Shown one piece after another: positions 23,192 through 35,421 of a stretch of 64,000 nt of DNA (position 1 is its first letter; every line of letters starts with the position of its first letter). Source of the DNA: Mactromeris polynyma (Eukaryota; Mollusca; Bivalvia; Venerida; Mactridae). Position numbers and translations under genes: made by a program. The notes below the pieces were generated by a model. The model made no database searches, was not told the origin of the DNA, and was given only the letters and a program-made list of their open reading frames with translations. The DNA lies in NCBI GenBank assembly GCA_032209605.1, contig JASFXZ010000009.1, forward strand, positions 13,441,553 to 13,505,552, in the 5' to 3' direction.

Positions 23192-23378
23192 CATTAGCCC
23201 TGTGCTATTCCAGGAAAATCTCCCTGGGGGTAGGAATGATGATCAATCTAAATTACCTAGGTGGGCGTCATAATCTGCTGTCGGGGAGGGGGGGGGGTAA
23301 ACAAATTCTACCCATGGTCCCCTCGTTATCCATTGTAGTTCCTACCCCCAGGGAGATTTTCCTGAAATAACCCTAATG
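23192..23378. mobile_element. MITE with long inverted ends (CAGGAAAATCTCCCTGGGGG type)
   Basis: CAGGAAAATCTCCCTGGGGG TAGGAA at 23211 is mirrored by the complement ending at 23365. Looser matches (CATTAG.CCCT / AGGGTTATTT..CTAATG) extend the arms to 23192 and 23378. The interior holds a poly-G run. About 187 bp, no coding capacity, single copy in the window. Confidence 0.8.
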
Positions 23379-23510
23379 CTTACAATTCAAATCAACAAGT
23401 ACAAGTCTATGTAACATATGGTTTACTTAAACAACAAACTAATACATGTATTATACCCTGTAATATGAAGGGTGAAACAAAACTTCAGCTTCCTGGTTTA
23501 TATGAAGATA

Positions 23511-23654
23511 CAGTCACACCTCGTTCATTCGAATTCATCGAGACCAACATTTTATTTTGAATAATACATGGTTGTGAATATCCCATTTTAATTTGACATG
23601 CCTAATAAGATACATCGGGACCTGATATTTACTGATATAAACGATGTCCGACTG
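23511..23654 (+). mobile_element. pogo/Tigger-like MITE, copy 1
   Basis: It starts CAGTCACACCTCGTTCATTC and ends GTCCGACTG, flanked on each side by TA. The interior has ACATCGGGACCTGATATTTA as in the copies at 26330, 37673 and 47923. The TA target and CAG..ACCTCG ends are those of pogo-group Tc1/mariner elements. This copy lacks part of its right half. Confidence 0.75.
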
Positions 23655-24265
23655 TATTCCAGTTCTGCTTCATCCCTCAAATTTATATTTAGATAAATAA
23701 AGTCAATCTAATTAAGCAGACCGACAAACAAAGTTTGCAAAAAAATCAAAGAGTCAACAAATGAGTATTACATCGTTTTCCTAAACGAAGGGCGATACAA
23801 AACAACAAACATTCCCCCTCCTTCAAAATCCTGAATAAATAAACATCCGCAGAAAGAGCACAAAATATGCTTGACTTAATACACATTAAAACAAATCAGA
23901 CATATTGATAAACATAGGCTGAACTCTCAACCAGTTTCCGAGGAAACAAAATTTTAATCAAACTGCACCAATATATTGACCAGAAACATAGACATAATAA
24001 TCATAGACTCAGTTCATCATCTGTTTCATTAAGTATAATCAATCACTGACTGATGATAACTACTGTAAAACAAAATGTAGCATGCAGCCGTAGTCACGAT
24101 TAGGGCAAAATGAAAAGTTGAGGGATTCTGGTAACATGGCCAAAATATTGGATCACTAGGTCTGAAAATAATATCATTCCATTTTTTTTTTAATTGTAGG
24201 TGATGATATTTGTAAGGGTTTGACAAGATCAATGTTGACGGTTATACAAACCAGCTGAACTGAAC

Positions 24266-24460
24266 CAGGGGTTCCACTAGGGGCTGAATCTCAAGGTCAT
24301 TTTGATAGTATTTGAACGGATTTTACCATTTTATAGTCAAAATACCAATAATTTAGAGAATAATTGACCCTTTAGCCAGAATCCTAATGGTCAAAATGTG
24401 GCCTTTTGGAAATTCCAGAGGTCAAAGTGTCAACTCGAGGGTCAAATGGAGCCCCTTCTG
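24266..24460 (+). mobile_element. MITE family C (CAGGGGTTCC), copy 1
   Basis: It begins CAGGGGTTCCACTAGGGGCT and ends GGTCAAATGGAGCCCCTTCTG. Inner words such as GGATTTTACCATTTT and GCCTTTTGGAAATTCCAG recur at 27052-27226 and, inverted, at 29160-29335. Confidence 0.75.
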
Positions 24461-24469
24461 AACCGAAAT

Positions 24470-25446
24470 GGCTTACTTCTTTTTAACCTGATTTAGGAAT
24501 CATTGGGCGACATTTTATGTTACTCAGGATCCACTAGAGTTGGCAAAGTTACCTGAAACCCCCTTTCCTACCATCTTAAGTCTGAAATAAGTCGACATAA
24601 ATCCAAAAAAGAGAAAAATAATAATTTCATCGGTATGGACAGAACTAACATATTCTCTCTCATTGTTATGACTAGACTGGTATTAGACCCAAAATATAGT
24701 TTGGGTATGTAGCAAAACTAGTGTAACTATGAATTGTTGAAGACCAGTCAATAGTGATTATAGTCTAGCACCAATCTATTGATAAATGAACCGAAGCTTT
24801 AAGACGTAGTAACTGAAAGTCTGTAATGTTAAAATCAATAGGACAAAATTTGCAGCAACACAACTTATAGCTCCAATATCACTGTTTTAATCAGCATTCT
24901 ACAATCAAAGATGACTTTGCCTGTAATGAAAAGGAATGGAAAATGTTTTGTATAATAGTATGTTTCCATAAATATTTACCCTCTATATAATGATGTACTT
25001 TTAACACGACATTTATTTAATCTGAAGTAACAATATTGTGTAATATTGATCAACACAGTAAATTTGTAGTTTGCAAATCCTAGTACAAACTGAACATAAA
25101 TGTCATACCTTTCCCAGAACAATAATCATATATGTACACAAAAGCATCAATGACAATTGATAAGTCATTCCCAAACATTTAATGATTTTATAACCTTAGA
25201 GACATGAACAAACGAACAACGAATATTAATATGATCTTATGCAGGAATGACGAAAAGCAGGATAATAACCCTTCTCCCAAGTAGATCACTGTGCCCTTAA
25301 ATGTGGCCGACTTCAACTTGTTCCATATGAACAACAATATGTCTGAGACCACAAGCAAATCCCAAGTTAACATCCTAAAGATGCATGTATCACACTCGTT
25401 TACAATTATAACACTGACACATAAGAGTAAGTTATAGTCTTGAATC
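24470..25446 (-). other. 3' flank of the DUF4773 gene
   Basis: The sequence after the stop at 25447 on the minus strand. A minus-strand AATAAA (TTTATT on the plus strand near 25012) is a candidate poly(A) signal. Nothing else recognised. Confidence 0.35.
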
Positions 25447-28400
25447 TCAAGGCATGAAATTTCCAAGGTTTTGAGCCCGATTTTCCTCAGAATCTTTCGA
25501 CGCTTTTCCAGGAATCTGGAAACATCCAACTGGAAATGAACTGACAGTCCGATTATAAAGTGTCAAGTCAAATTCCATGCAACCAGATAAATGTATTTTA
25601 TGATTTTCACTCGCTATGTTCACTTTTGCTGTAACATTTGAGAATAAAGTGCATATTCCGGCAGCCTTTGAAGTTGATTCTAGACAAATTTTCGGAGGAA
25701 ACTCGGCTGAAAAATAAATATTTATAATCTGTTAGTACAGAATGTTTTGGGATACCCCCAAAAATTGCGTATAATAATTATATATTTTTATCCGTAAACA
25801 TTTTAATACAAATATTCTGCAGGTTGGTCATAAACATTAGGACACTACTATATTTGACTTTTAAAAACAGAGTCTTTAGCTACCAAATATCATTTGTCTT
25901 CAGTACAAGAGCAAAAATATTGATGTGATATATTATGATACTCCCATATCCGTGTAATGGTATGCTCGGCTAATGTCATGGAAATATGAATGCATCCATT
26001 ACAGGCCATCCTTAAAAACTGCTTGTTTGGTATAACCCTACGCAGCAATATTAAGGAGGGAAGGTTGATAGATAATCAATTTTTTTTATGATCATACTAC
26101 ATGTTGTTATCTATTAATACGCTGGTGGACAAAATTCCATTCAGACAAAAAATAATTGATATTGGGCCATTTTCATGGGTATGTAGGGTTATGCCAAACA
26201 AATACTTTTTAATTATGACCTCAGGTAGATTTAAATCATAAACTAACTTATGAAATATCAACATATTAAAAGGCATATTAATCCTGAACATTGACTCAAA
26301 TTCTTAACTTGTACAAATTAAATCATCAGGTCCGAAATTTCATTTCGAACAATACATAGTTTCGAATAGCCCATTTCAATTTGACATGCCTAAGAAGATA
26401 CATCGAGACTAGTCCAGCTATGGACGTCACATCTCTACACTGTCGCTGTTACGAAGACGCATGTAAAAGTCGGAGTATAGAGGCACGTAGGCTGGGGCTA
26501 CATCAAGACCTGATATTTATTTCGGATGATACCAAGTATTTAGATAGAAGGTTGTCGAATGAACGAGGTCCGATTGCACAAACGACGTAATAGATTCAAG
26601 AATAAATACAATATGCATGTCAATCAGACACACATCTAGGGTTTGACCCAAATCTACTGTAAGTATATTGATACTAAAGCTAACACAGGCTTTGCCTGAA
26701 TTGTTTCAGTGCACTAGTCCATGTGAGCATGTTTCTCAGTCCAACCACTAGCCTGACATCATTCTTACCAGTCCAAATGCACTTAACACTAATTTGTAAA
26801 AAGCAGAAAGTCACAATTATGTATGTTTACAATAATTATGTCAAAGTTATGGATGGATTTTATTTTTCTATATTTCCGAAAAGTAGAATCACTAAAATTA
26901 ATAGCTATAAGCACTCCGAAATTTCTGCCAGTCCAAAATTAAAGTTAGTAGCCCTGGGATTCGGTCTAGTGGTTTATCCTGAAGACTGTTAATACAGAAT
27001 AGTTTTGTGGCAAACCCATTATCTACCATACAGAGAAATTTAACCTTAATTCAGGGGTTCCACTAGTTGCTGAAGCTCAAGGGTCATTTTGATTTTGACT
27101 GGAATTTACCATTTTCTTAGCCAAAATGCCTATAATTTATAAATAACTGACCCTTCAGCCAGAATCATGGCCTTTTGGAAAATCCAGGGGTCAAAGGGTA
27201 TATTCAAGGGTCAAATGGAACTCCTGTTAATACTCTGATTATATAACATCACCCATAGACAAAACTATAAACTTGAACAAATAATTTTGGAAATCTCATC
27301 AAAATTTCCAAAGAATCAGAAACTACCTGAAAGCCACACTAGCAGATAATGCTATGGAAACCAGATACTATGGTAGAGTTCAATGTGTAAAATCTCAACA
27401 TACCTGCTATTTTTCTTTCGAATATCTTTGCTTTATCAATGGAATACTCGAATGTTAATTCCTGAAAATTGTAAAATAATAAACCAGTATAGTCATTGGC
27501 CACTACAAAGTACAAACACCTATGCATAAAATCAAAATAGGGAAAATGGGGCAAGGGCATGCAGAAAGGAAAATGTAGACAAATAAATGTACATCTTTTA
27601 CTAAAGCTGAATACTTATTTCTGTCTGAATTTCGATGAATGAAATGCAAATCTACAAGTATCAGAGGTGGTGGAAAAATAACAAATGTGTGTATTATCTT
27701 TAGTGAATTTTGATGCAGTCAGATGACCAAAGGCCTTAATTTTTCAAACAAAGCAAATTAAACGTAGATTTAAATGAATATATTGGTAATATGTTAAAAG
27801 ACAAATCCACTTTCCCTTTTAACATGGATACTGTTTAATCAAAGTGACACTTCACTTACCTGAGCTTTAGATGAGAATGTTATAAAAGAACAGACCGTAC
27901 TATTCAGTAACATCCATTTGTTATATACTCGGACACAACACATACACTGCAGGTCCTTACAATCGCAGTAACCAAGTCCGTACCTTGCTTCACTTATATT
28001 TAACTGATTTGTACCATTAGTGATGAGTGGATGGTATTCCATGTCAGTAAGATTATGTTTAACTTTCAAATATTGAGTATCCTTCATTATATTGCCTATT
28101 GCCTCAAAAGACATGTTTAATGGCCATTTCACAGGGGTGTATATTAATTTAATGTATTCTTGTTTCTTAATTACACCAAAATCTTGCAATTTTTCAAGAG
28201 TTTTATTTTTCACTTTCTCCCAATCTCCCATTGTTTTATTCTTTAATGATTCACCCATCTCAATGACTTTATTCTCCACTTTTTTCAGCACAGGTTGTTC
28301 AGTGTTATTCACTTTCTTTGCAGTATCATTTGCCGGCTTGGTTGGAATTTTCATTGTGACATTTTTAACTCCACTTTTATCCTTTGGAACCTCAACATTC

Positions 28401-31400
28401 TTACTATCATCTTTCTTCTCTTCGACAGATATGTCAACATTCTTTAATTTTTCATCCAGACCATTATCCACTTGACCCTTTACGTCATCATGTTTTACTT
28501 CAACCACATTATTAACGTTGTCACCAAATGGTTTAACATTGTCCAATCCCTCTTGATTGACCTCTGGTGGTGGTCTTGGAATTACTTGCTTTTCAGGAAT
28601 GTTTGCAGCTTCACCATGTATGTCAGAATCACTAGGTGGTTTAATTGGCTGTCCAATCCTCCTCTACAAAAAAGACATAAGAGTTAAATCGATATCACAA
28701 ACTATTTTTGGTAAGCATGACAAACAAACATAAGCTCTGTGTTGTGTTGAAGTTTTATGTTAGTATTTAAAATAAAGTTCAGTTATATAGTTGACAGTGG
28801 CAGGGATTTCCCTGACACAGAAATCTTGAGTCGCTGGCTCCCTTTTCTTTCTAGGGACTCCCATTTTCAACTTACCGGCATCCTTGGGACCCCTATAATA
28901 AACTTGTGTCAAGTATAAACCGCATAACTGGGACTAGACAAATTTTCTAAGGATCCCCAATTTATGAAACACAAGGGTCCAAGGACCCCTAGTTGAAAAA
29001 TCCTATGGAAAAGCCTGAGCGGTCAGTAGACCTAACCAGTGCTTCCCAGTACCCTGTAAACAATCCTGTTCTTCTGCAAGCAACTGACAACTTCCATACA
29101 TGAACCAGGGGGGATGACAAATGTCTTTGGATCATCAGTGGAATTGTCACTGATATCACCAGGGGTTCCATTTGACCTGGAGTTGGCCCTTTGACCCCTG
29201 GAATTTCCAAAAAGCCACATTTTGACCCTCAGAATTTTTCTCTAATTTAATAGGTAATTTGGCTATAAAATGGTAAAATCCCATAAACAAATATCAAAAC
29301 CACCCTTCAGATTCAGCATATAGTGGAACACCTATCTCACATAATATATGCTCTATCAAAAGAAGCTAAACATTTCAAGTTTTCAAACAAAAGAGCAAGG
29401 TGATTGCCTTAGTCTAAGGCAAAAATATAATAATTTTTTTAACCAATATAAAGTAAGTTACATGTAGCATAATATCCATTCTCTAACCAGGGAAGCATTT
29501 AAATTATGGATTTATAGCTTACAATTTTTATAAGAAAAGACAAAACACAAACTCCCTGTGATAGAGTGATAAAGGTTTGAGTAAAGGCAGATCAAAAGCA
29601 CATCAGTGGATCCAAGCTGGGGGGGGGGGGGGGGGCACACACTGGGTGCAGCCCCCTAAAATTCCCCAACCTTATGTCTGAGTATATATATGGAAATATA
29701 TAGAGATCTTTAATATATGGACACTTTATTGTGACATTATAAATACATGTTCAATAACTTCAAAACAAAATCATTGCCATTGATAAGGATAAAAACTAAA
29801 AAAGAATCCCAAAAGTAACACCATACCTCGCCATTCTTTGATGGAGGGGCATATCCCAGATCTACCCACAAGAGTAACACCATTCCTCCCCATTCTTTGA
29901 TGGAGGGGCATATCCCAGATTTACCCACAATAGTAACACCATTCCTCCCCATTCTTTGAAGGAGGGTCATATCCCAGATCTACCCACAAGAGCAACACCA
30001 TACCTCCCCATTCTTTGATGGAGGGGCATATCCCAGATCTACCCACAAGAGCAACACCATTCCTCCCCATTCTTTGATGGAGGGGCATATCCCAGATCTA
30101 CCCACAAGAGCAACACCATTCCTCCCCATTCTTTGATGGAGGGGCATATCCCAGATCTACCCACAAGAGCAACACCATTCCTCCCCATTCTTTGATGGAG
30201 GGGCATTTCCCAGATCTACCCACAAGAGCAACACCATTTCTTCCCATTCTTTGATGGAGGGGCATATCCCAGATCTACCCACAAGAGCAACACCATACCT
30301 CCCCATTCTTTGAAGGAGGGGCATATCCCAGATCTACCGACAAGAGCAACACCATACCTCCCCATTCTTTGAAGGAGGGGCATTTCCCAGATCTACCCAC
30401 AAGAGCAACACCATACCTCCCCATTCTTTGAAGGAGGGGCATATCCCAGATCTACCCACAAGAGTAACACCATACCTCCCCATTCTTTGATGGAGGGGCA
30501 TTTCCCAGATCTACCCACAAGAGTAACACCATACCTCCCCATTCTTTGAAGGAGGGGCATATCCCAGATCTACCCACAAGAGTAACACCATACCTCCCCA
30601 TTCTTTGATGGAGGGGCATTTCCCAGATCTACCCACAAGACCAACACCATACCTCCCCATTCTTTAAAGGAGGGGCATATCCCAGATCTACCCACAAGAG
30701 CAACACCATTCCTCCCCATTCTTTGAAGGAGGGGCATATCCCAGATTTACCCACAAGAGTAACACCATACCTCCCCATTCTTTGAAGGAGGGGCATATCC
30801 CAAATCTACCCACAAGAGCAACACCATTCCTCCCCATTCTTTGATGGAGGGGCATATCCCAGATCTACCGACAAGAGCAACACCATACCTCCCCATTCTT
30901 TGAAGGAGGGGCATATCCCAGATCTACCAACAAGAGTAACACCATACCTCCCCATTTTTTAAAGGAGGGGCATATCCCAGATCTACCAACAAGAGTAACA
31001 CCATACCTCCCCATACTTTAAAGGAGGGGCATATCCCAGATCTACCAACAAGAGTAACACCATACCTCCCCATTCTTTAAAGGAGGGGCATATCCCAGAT
31101 CTACCCACAAGAGTAACACCATACCTCCCCATTCTTTAAAGGAGGGGCATATACCAGATCTACCCACAAGAGCAACACCATACCTCCCCATTCTTTAAAG
31201 GAGGCGCATATCCCAGATCTACCCACAAGAGTAACATCATACCTCCCCATACTTTAAAGGAGGGGCATATACCAGATCTACCCACAAGAGCAACACCATA
31301 CTTCCCCATTCTTTGAGTTTGAAGGATAGGTATATCAATATACAAGTGCACAGAAAAAGTGAGAAAAGCATCACTTAGTGATGAGAGTCCTACCTCAAAC

Positions 31401-34374
31401 ATTCCAGAGTTAATATGTGGTTGTGATGGAACTATGAGCCTTCTGGTAACACTCTCCTTCATGCTGACAAACCCATCATCATGTGGCAGCACACCATTAT
31501 GGTATTTATTGTCTGAAAGTGTAACATACATTCATCATATTTTAACTATATTATATTTAGGGGTGAAGCGAGTTATCAATCCATAAAAAGACAATATTCA
31601 TCAATTGTAATGTAATGAAGTTTGACCAACACATTCCCTAGGAGTTAATAAAAGAGCTGTGAAGTGACTTTTACCTTAACAGAAACTAATGACTTATGTA
31701 CCCCCACAAACATAACTGGTCATCTAGTGAGAGAAATGCCCACAACATTTTAACCAATTATGATGTGCAGTTGACATAATTATTATGTGTTAGCACTTAT
31801 TTCAGTTCATAATTCAGACCTTGTCCTGCATCTACCACCTGCTGTACCATTTAGTGAGGAATAATTATGCTGAGGCAGCAAATTAATTACACATTAAATC
31901 AGGGTTTTATTCAGTGTTTTTATAGCCACTATTCAGCTTTATTATCAATGCCAAAAAGTACTATTTTTTCCCAATTTCAAAGGAAAAATTCCCAATGAAT
32001 CAGGCAAAAAAGTTTTGGTTCAATTTAGTCAAAAATTGACGGAGTTAGAGGCTATTCTCTAACAGGCACTTATACAAATAGCAATTGTTTATCAATTAAA
32101 CACTCCATCCTTTAGTTTTATTCCTAACAATTTCTGTAATTTCTAGAATTTCCCCCAATTTATTAGTTTAAATTCCCGATTTGAACAGAATGGGTTATTT
32201 TCCAAAAATAGCTAACATAAACCCTGTAATTGACTATACATTAATTGATACCAGGTTAATAATGAATACAGCCAGAGGGCATGTGTCAACCTATGTGACA
32301 GATTACTTGATGTACACATTGAAATTGAAATGATCAGTATTAATAATTAACATCAAGAATAACAGATGTATGAAGAGTTACAATTTATACGCCAGATTAG
32401 ATTTAACTATTCAAGTATCATAGACTATGAATTACAAGTTAAAGGTTTTAATTTCCTTGTATCTATTCCTGTACATATATGCGAAGTACATGTACTGACA
32501 TCAAAAGGCCGACTAAAAAATATGTGTGATCTAAGTACCGCCTAAAACTACCCGTGCAGACCTAAAACCACCCATGCAGAACTTACTAACCCGCCACCTA
32601 CATCTCTCAAAACCCATATATTTGGCTTTGGGAATGAGTTTGGTTTTTGGGTACCATTTTAGCAAAGATTTCAATAAAAATATTCTTCAAACATTCAGAT
32701 GGTGTCATAAACCCAGGTGTCAATATATAATTCAAAGGTAAACTGGGATGTTGGATATTTCTTAATTTGTCAAAGTGCAAACATTCCGGGATTTCTGATA
32801 TTTCTGGCGTGCTATATTATTTTATTTCAATTAAATATACCTATTCATCATTATTAAGGTTGTATCTATTAAGTAAATTATTATATATGTACATCACATG
32901 TGAATATACGAATCTGACCAGCATTTTGTACATACTGAATATTCCCTAAATTATTTATTTATTTATTAGTAATAAATGCCCCCGGGGCCTTACATTTTGA
33001 GAGCAGGGGGTGTTTAATAAAGGTAAAAGATCACTAAAAATCATTTATTTGTAAGTCTTATATGCATCTATAGATTAGTATTAGAATAAGTATGGTACCC
33101 ACCAGCCGTTCTCTAACCTTATGATCTAAGCTGAAGTGTCGAAACTGCCACTCAAGAGCCTAAAATGTCTTCAAAACTAATACCTTAGATCTGCACGACC
33201 GTATTACAAAATACTGTGCTCTCTGTGACATTTATGTCACAGAGAGCACAGTATTATGTCACATATAACAGTTTTGCCAGTCTTACATGTGCCTATGTGA
33301 CCTTTGTCATTTGCCTCAATTCACTAAGTTTTGAAGTTTAAAACAGTCCACTATTTTAAGAGCTAAAAGCTAAATGCTTTTATTGTGTGAACATTGCTTT
33401 TATGGTATCATTTTGATTCTTTGACACATTGGATATACGCTTGATGGACATAAATGACAGATTTAGACTGCTTTTGTTTGAAATCAAGTTGTCCTGTCGG
33501 GCTAGTGCCTTGATTGTCCCGTACTGTCGGACTACTGTTAATGTCGAGCCCTGAAGTGTAGTGATTAAGGTCACTTCCAACAGCCTTGCTGTGGGGCTAG
33601 CTCTTTAGCAACTTGGTTGAGTTTCCGCTTTGAGTGTGAGAGGTCCTGCCCTGCGTTCAGTTACAGCTATCAGCCCTATCGTTTCGAAACGTTTTGCAAT
33701 TTGGTTCCCGTGTGCAGCCAATGTGCTACGGTGGTCAAGGGATACAACACAAAACGTTAGCCACTGATAGCCGCAACTGAATGCAGGGCTGGGTTCAATA
33801 CCATGTGAGGTCAAGGTTTTTCTTTTGTGATTTACAATATATTATATATAGGTGCTGTCTCAGATTATTTATAATATATAACCTATATTAAAATTATTTT
33901 CAATAAATTATATTTATCTGAGGTTTCAAAAGAACAAAGACTGAAGATATTGGACAGTAGTTATAACAGTCCTATTTGTATCCGAAATCAACGATAACCG
34001 AAAACACCTGCATTATAGAATGGAATTTTCGCATGACTAATTATCCGTGCCATGAAATGCAAAAATAACCATTCGTGAAAACACATGAGAGATATTGTAC
34101 TCAGCTACAGTTTCAATGTTATATGACATTCACGCACAGGCAAAACATGCCCAAACTTCGTTGCCACAACAACTGGAAGATCTATTAACATCAATTAGCA
34201 GCCAATATCGATCTATCATTTTTGTATTAGACCATAAAAGACGTGACGTCAAGTATAAATCTTACCTGAAGCTGCAGGGGCTGACATGATTAAATAAAAT
34301 ATCCAGAAAATCGTTGCAACCAACACCAGACCAAAGAAACTAAGTCGCCGTTTCACGAATCTGAGCAACGCCAT
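25447..34374 (-). CDS. Type II membrane protein with C-terminal DUF4773 domain (five exons, complete)
   Basis: Minus-strand exons: 34374-34266, 31512-31394, 28663-27860, 27461-27404, 25706-25447. All junctions are GT-AG and in phase, giving 1350 nt and 449 aa. Residues 1-12 are basic (RFVKRR). Residues 13-30 are a hydrophobic segment (FFGLVLVATIFWIFYLIM) without a cleavage signal, so a type II anchor with the bulk outside is inferred. Residues about 77-230 are a Lys/Asp/Glu/Val-rich linker. About a dozen N-x-S/T sites are spread over the outer part. Residues 309-430 carry ten cysteines starting CDCKDLQCMCC (309-319), then C334, C371, C382, C406 and C425. The pattern CxCxxxxCxCC..C..PPKIC..GIC..C..GCF is that of DUF4773, a secreted or extracellular domain of arthropods and molluscs with no established function. 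The first ATG is used because it opens the anchor. The specific biological role is unknown. Confidence 0.85.
26330..26580 (+). mobile_element. pogo/Tigger-like MITE, copy 2 (interrupted)
   Basis: TTTCGAATAGCCCATTTCAA and ACCTGATATTTATTTCGG..ATGATACC plus GTTGTCGAATGAACGAGGTC match the other copies. However, about 85 bp of unrelated sequence (26410-26495) interrupts it, and the left terminus is eroded. It lies in intron 4 region DNA of the DUF4773 gene. Confidence 0.65.
27052..27226 (+). mobile_element. MITE family C, copy 2
   Basis: It starts CAGGGGTTCCACTAGTTGCT and ends GGTCAAATGGAACTCCTG, with the same inner words as copy 1. The flanks TTAATT on the left and TTAATA on the right may be a worn target duplication. 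It lies in intron 4 of the DUF4773 gene. Confidence 0.75.
29035..29159 (-). mobile_element. SINE fragment, central domain
   Basis: GCAAGCAACTGACAACTTCC and GATGACAAATGTCTTTGGAT match the bodies at 14720-15013 and 62360-62545. The tRNA-like head has been lost and a MITE of family C begins exactly where the SINE stops (29160). Confidence 0.6.
29160..29335 (-). mobile_element. MITE family C, copy 3
   Basis: Inverse orientation to copies 1 and 2: CAGGGGTTCCATTTGACC at 29160, then GGAATTTCCAAAAAGCC, TATAAAATGGTAAAATCC and TAGTGGAACACC at the end. It lies in intron 2 of the DUF4773 gene. Confidence 0.7.
29805..31316. repeat. 59-bp minisatellite, about 25 copies, in intron 2 of the DUF4773 gene
   Basis: The unit contains AGAG(C/T)AACACCATACCTCC, CCATTCTTTGATGGAGGGGC and ATATCCCAGATCTACCCACA. 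The period of 59 bp is shown by the regular one-base shift per 60 bases. Copies differ mainly at a few recurrent positions (CATACC/CATTCC, TGATGG/TGAAGG/TAAAGG, GCAAC/GTAAC). The array stops about 78 bases from the splice donor of exon 2. Confidence 0.95.
33210..33255. repeat. Perfect 46-bp palindrome
   Basis: A 22-bp arm beginning AATACTGTGCTCTCTGTGAC is followed by two T bases and its exact complement. No base in the stem is mismatched. It lies in intron 1 of the DUF4773 gene and would form a tight hairpin or cruciform. Confidence 0.95.
33646..33792 (-). mobile_element. MITE family A, copy 3 (inverted)
   Basis: CCCTGCGTTCAGTTACAGCT opens it and CAACTGAATGCAGGGCTGG closes it. The interior is the reverse complement of copies 2 and 4. 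It lies in intron 1 of the DUF4773 gene. Confidence 0.85.
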
Positions 34375-35238
34375 TTTGGATATTGACGGTCAAATACCAC
34401 CAAACCGGATAAGGTGTCAGACCAATAAAACCAAGGATGGATTAAATCTTGGATAAATTCGGCAAAAATCTTAAACCGCCTTTTTAGTCAAGTTTGAGGC
34501 AATTTATTCCCAGATAACATTTGTTTAAGATGCGGTCTTTATTTCTAATACTGCCACAGTCAGTCTAATAAACTTTTTCCTGAAAGTGTGTCTTAATTCG
34601 CTTAAAACTTTCTAGTAGGCCTAAGCTTTGTGAAACTGACCAGGGTGTTGAGCATTTAAGGTCAGGCCCTTGTCGGCGGTGGAGTGACCCTTTTTCTATC
34701 CCCGATATGACATTATTTCATCTGATTATTAGCTCTTTAAATGCAATACAATGGGCGTATTCGACTTGCGGAATTTTATCAGTTATACTGATTAAAAACT
34801 TTTAGGAATCATAGAATGAAATATAAAAATATTAGTTGATTAGATATCAAAAATAAATACGGCATGGATATTCTTTGACCGCATGAAAGAGAAAATGTTG
34901 TCTCTGTTTAAATTAGCTTACCAAGGGGCGTATATAAAGTAAAGGACATTATATGATAATCGTGTTTTTCTCAAAATGTTGGACGAAGAGATAACTCTGT
35001 TGTAATCTCCTGTGATTAAAACATTTGGAGAATAAACACAACTTTTACATATGTCATTTATTTATTGCATAAAGTCGGATACTGGGTACTGCAATTATAC
35101 CTTGGTAAACCCAAACCGTACCCTCTGCTTGAATACCTGGGTACTTTTACACATGATTAAGTCACTTCGCTTACTTAGACAGCAAGGGAGACAATTCACG
35201 TGACACTTTCATGTTACCTCCCTTGTGTATTCTTTATG
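34375..35238. other. Upstream region of the DUF4773 gene
   Basis: The sequence immediately before the start codon on the minus strand should contain the promoter, but no clear TATA box or other element is visible. No gene is seen. Confidence 0.35.
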
Positions 35239-35240
35239 TA

Positions 35241-35418
35241 CAGTAAAACCTCAATAATACGACCACGATTGGGACCCTTGAAAACTGGTCTTAATATTGA
35301 GATGAACTTAATACTGAGGTTGAGTAAATAACAAAACAGGGAAAATGGACCTGAAAATTGTGCTCTTAATTTAGAGGTGGTCGTTTTATTCAGGTTGTAT
35401 TTAAGTGAGGTTCTACTG
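35241..35418 (+). mobile_element. pogo/Tigger-like MITE, distinct subfamily
   Basis: 178 bp, CAGTAAAACCTCAATAATAC at the left and AAGTGAGGTTCTACTG at the right, flanked by TA on both sides (35239-35240 and 35419-35420). The interior differs from the CAGTCAGACCTCG family, so it is a separate but related lineage. Confidence 0.8.
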
Positions 35419-35421
35419 TAG

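Noticed and set aside
29805..31316. CRISPR-like appearance of regular repeats
   Set aside because: The units are contiguous with no unique spacers, and the host is a eukaryote; it is a plain minisatellite.
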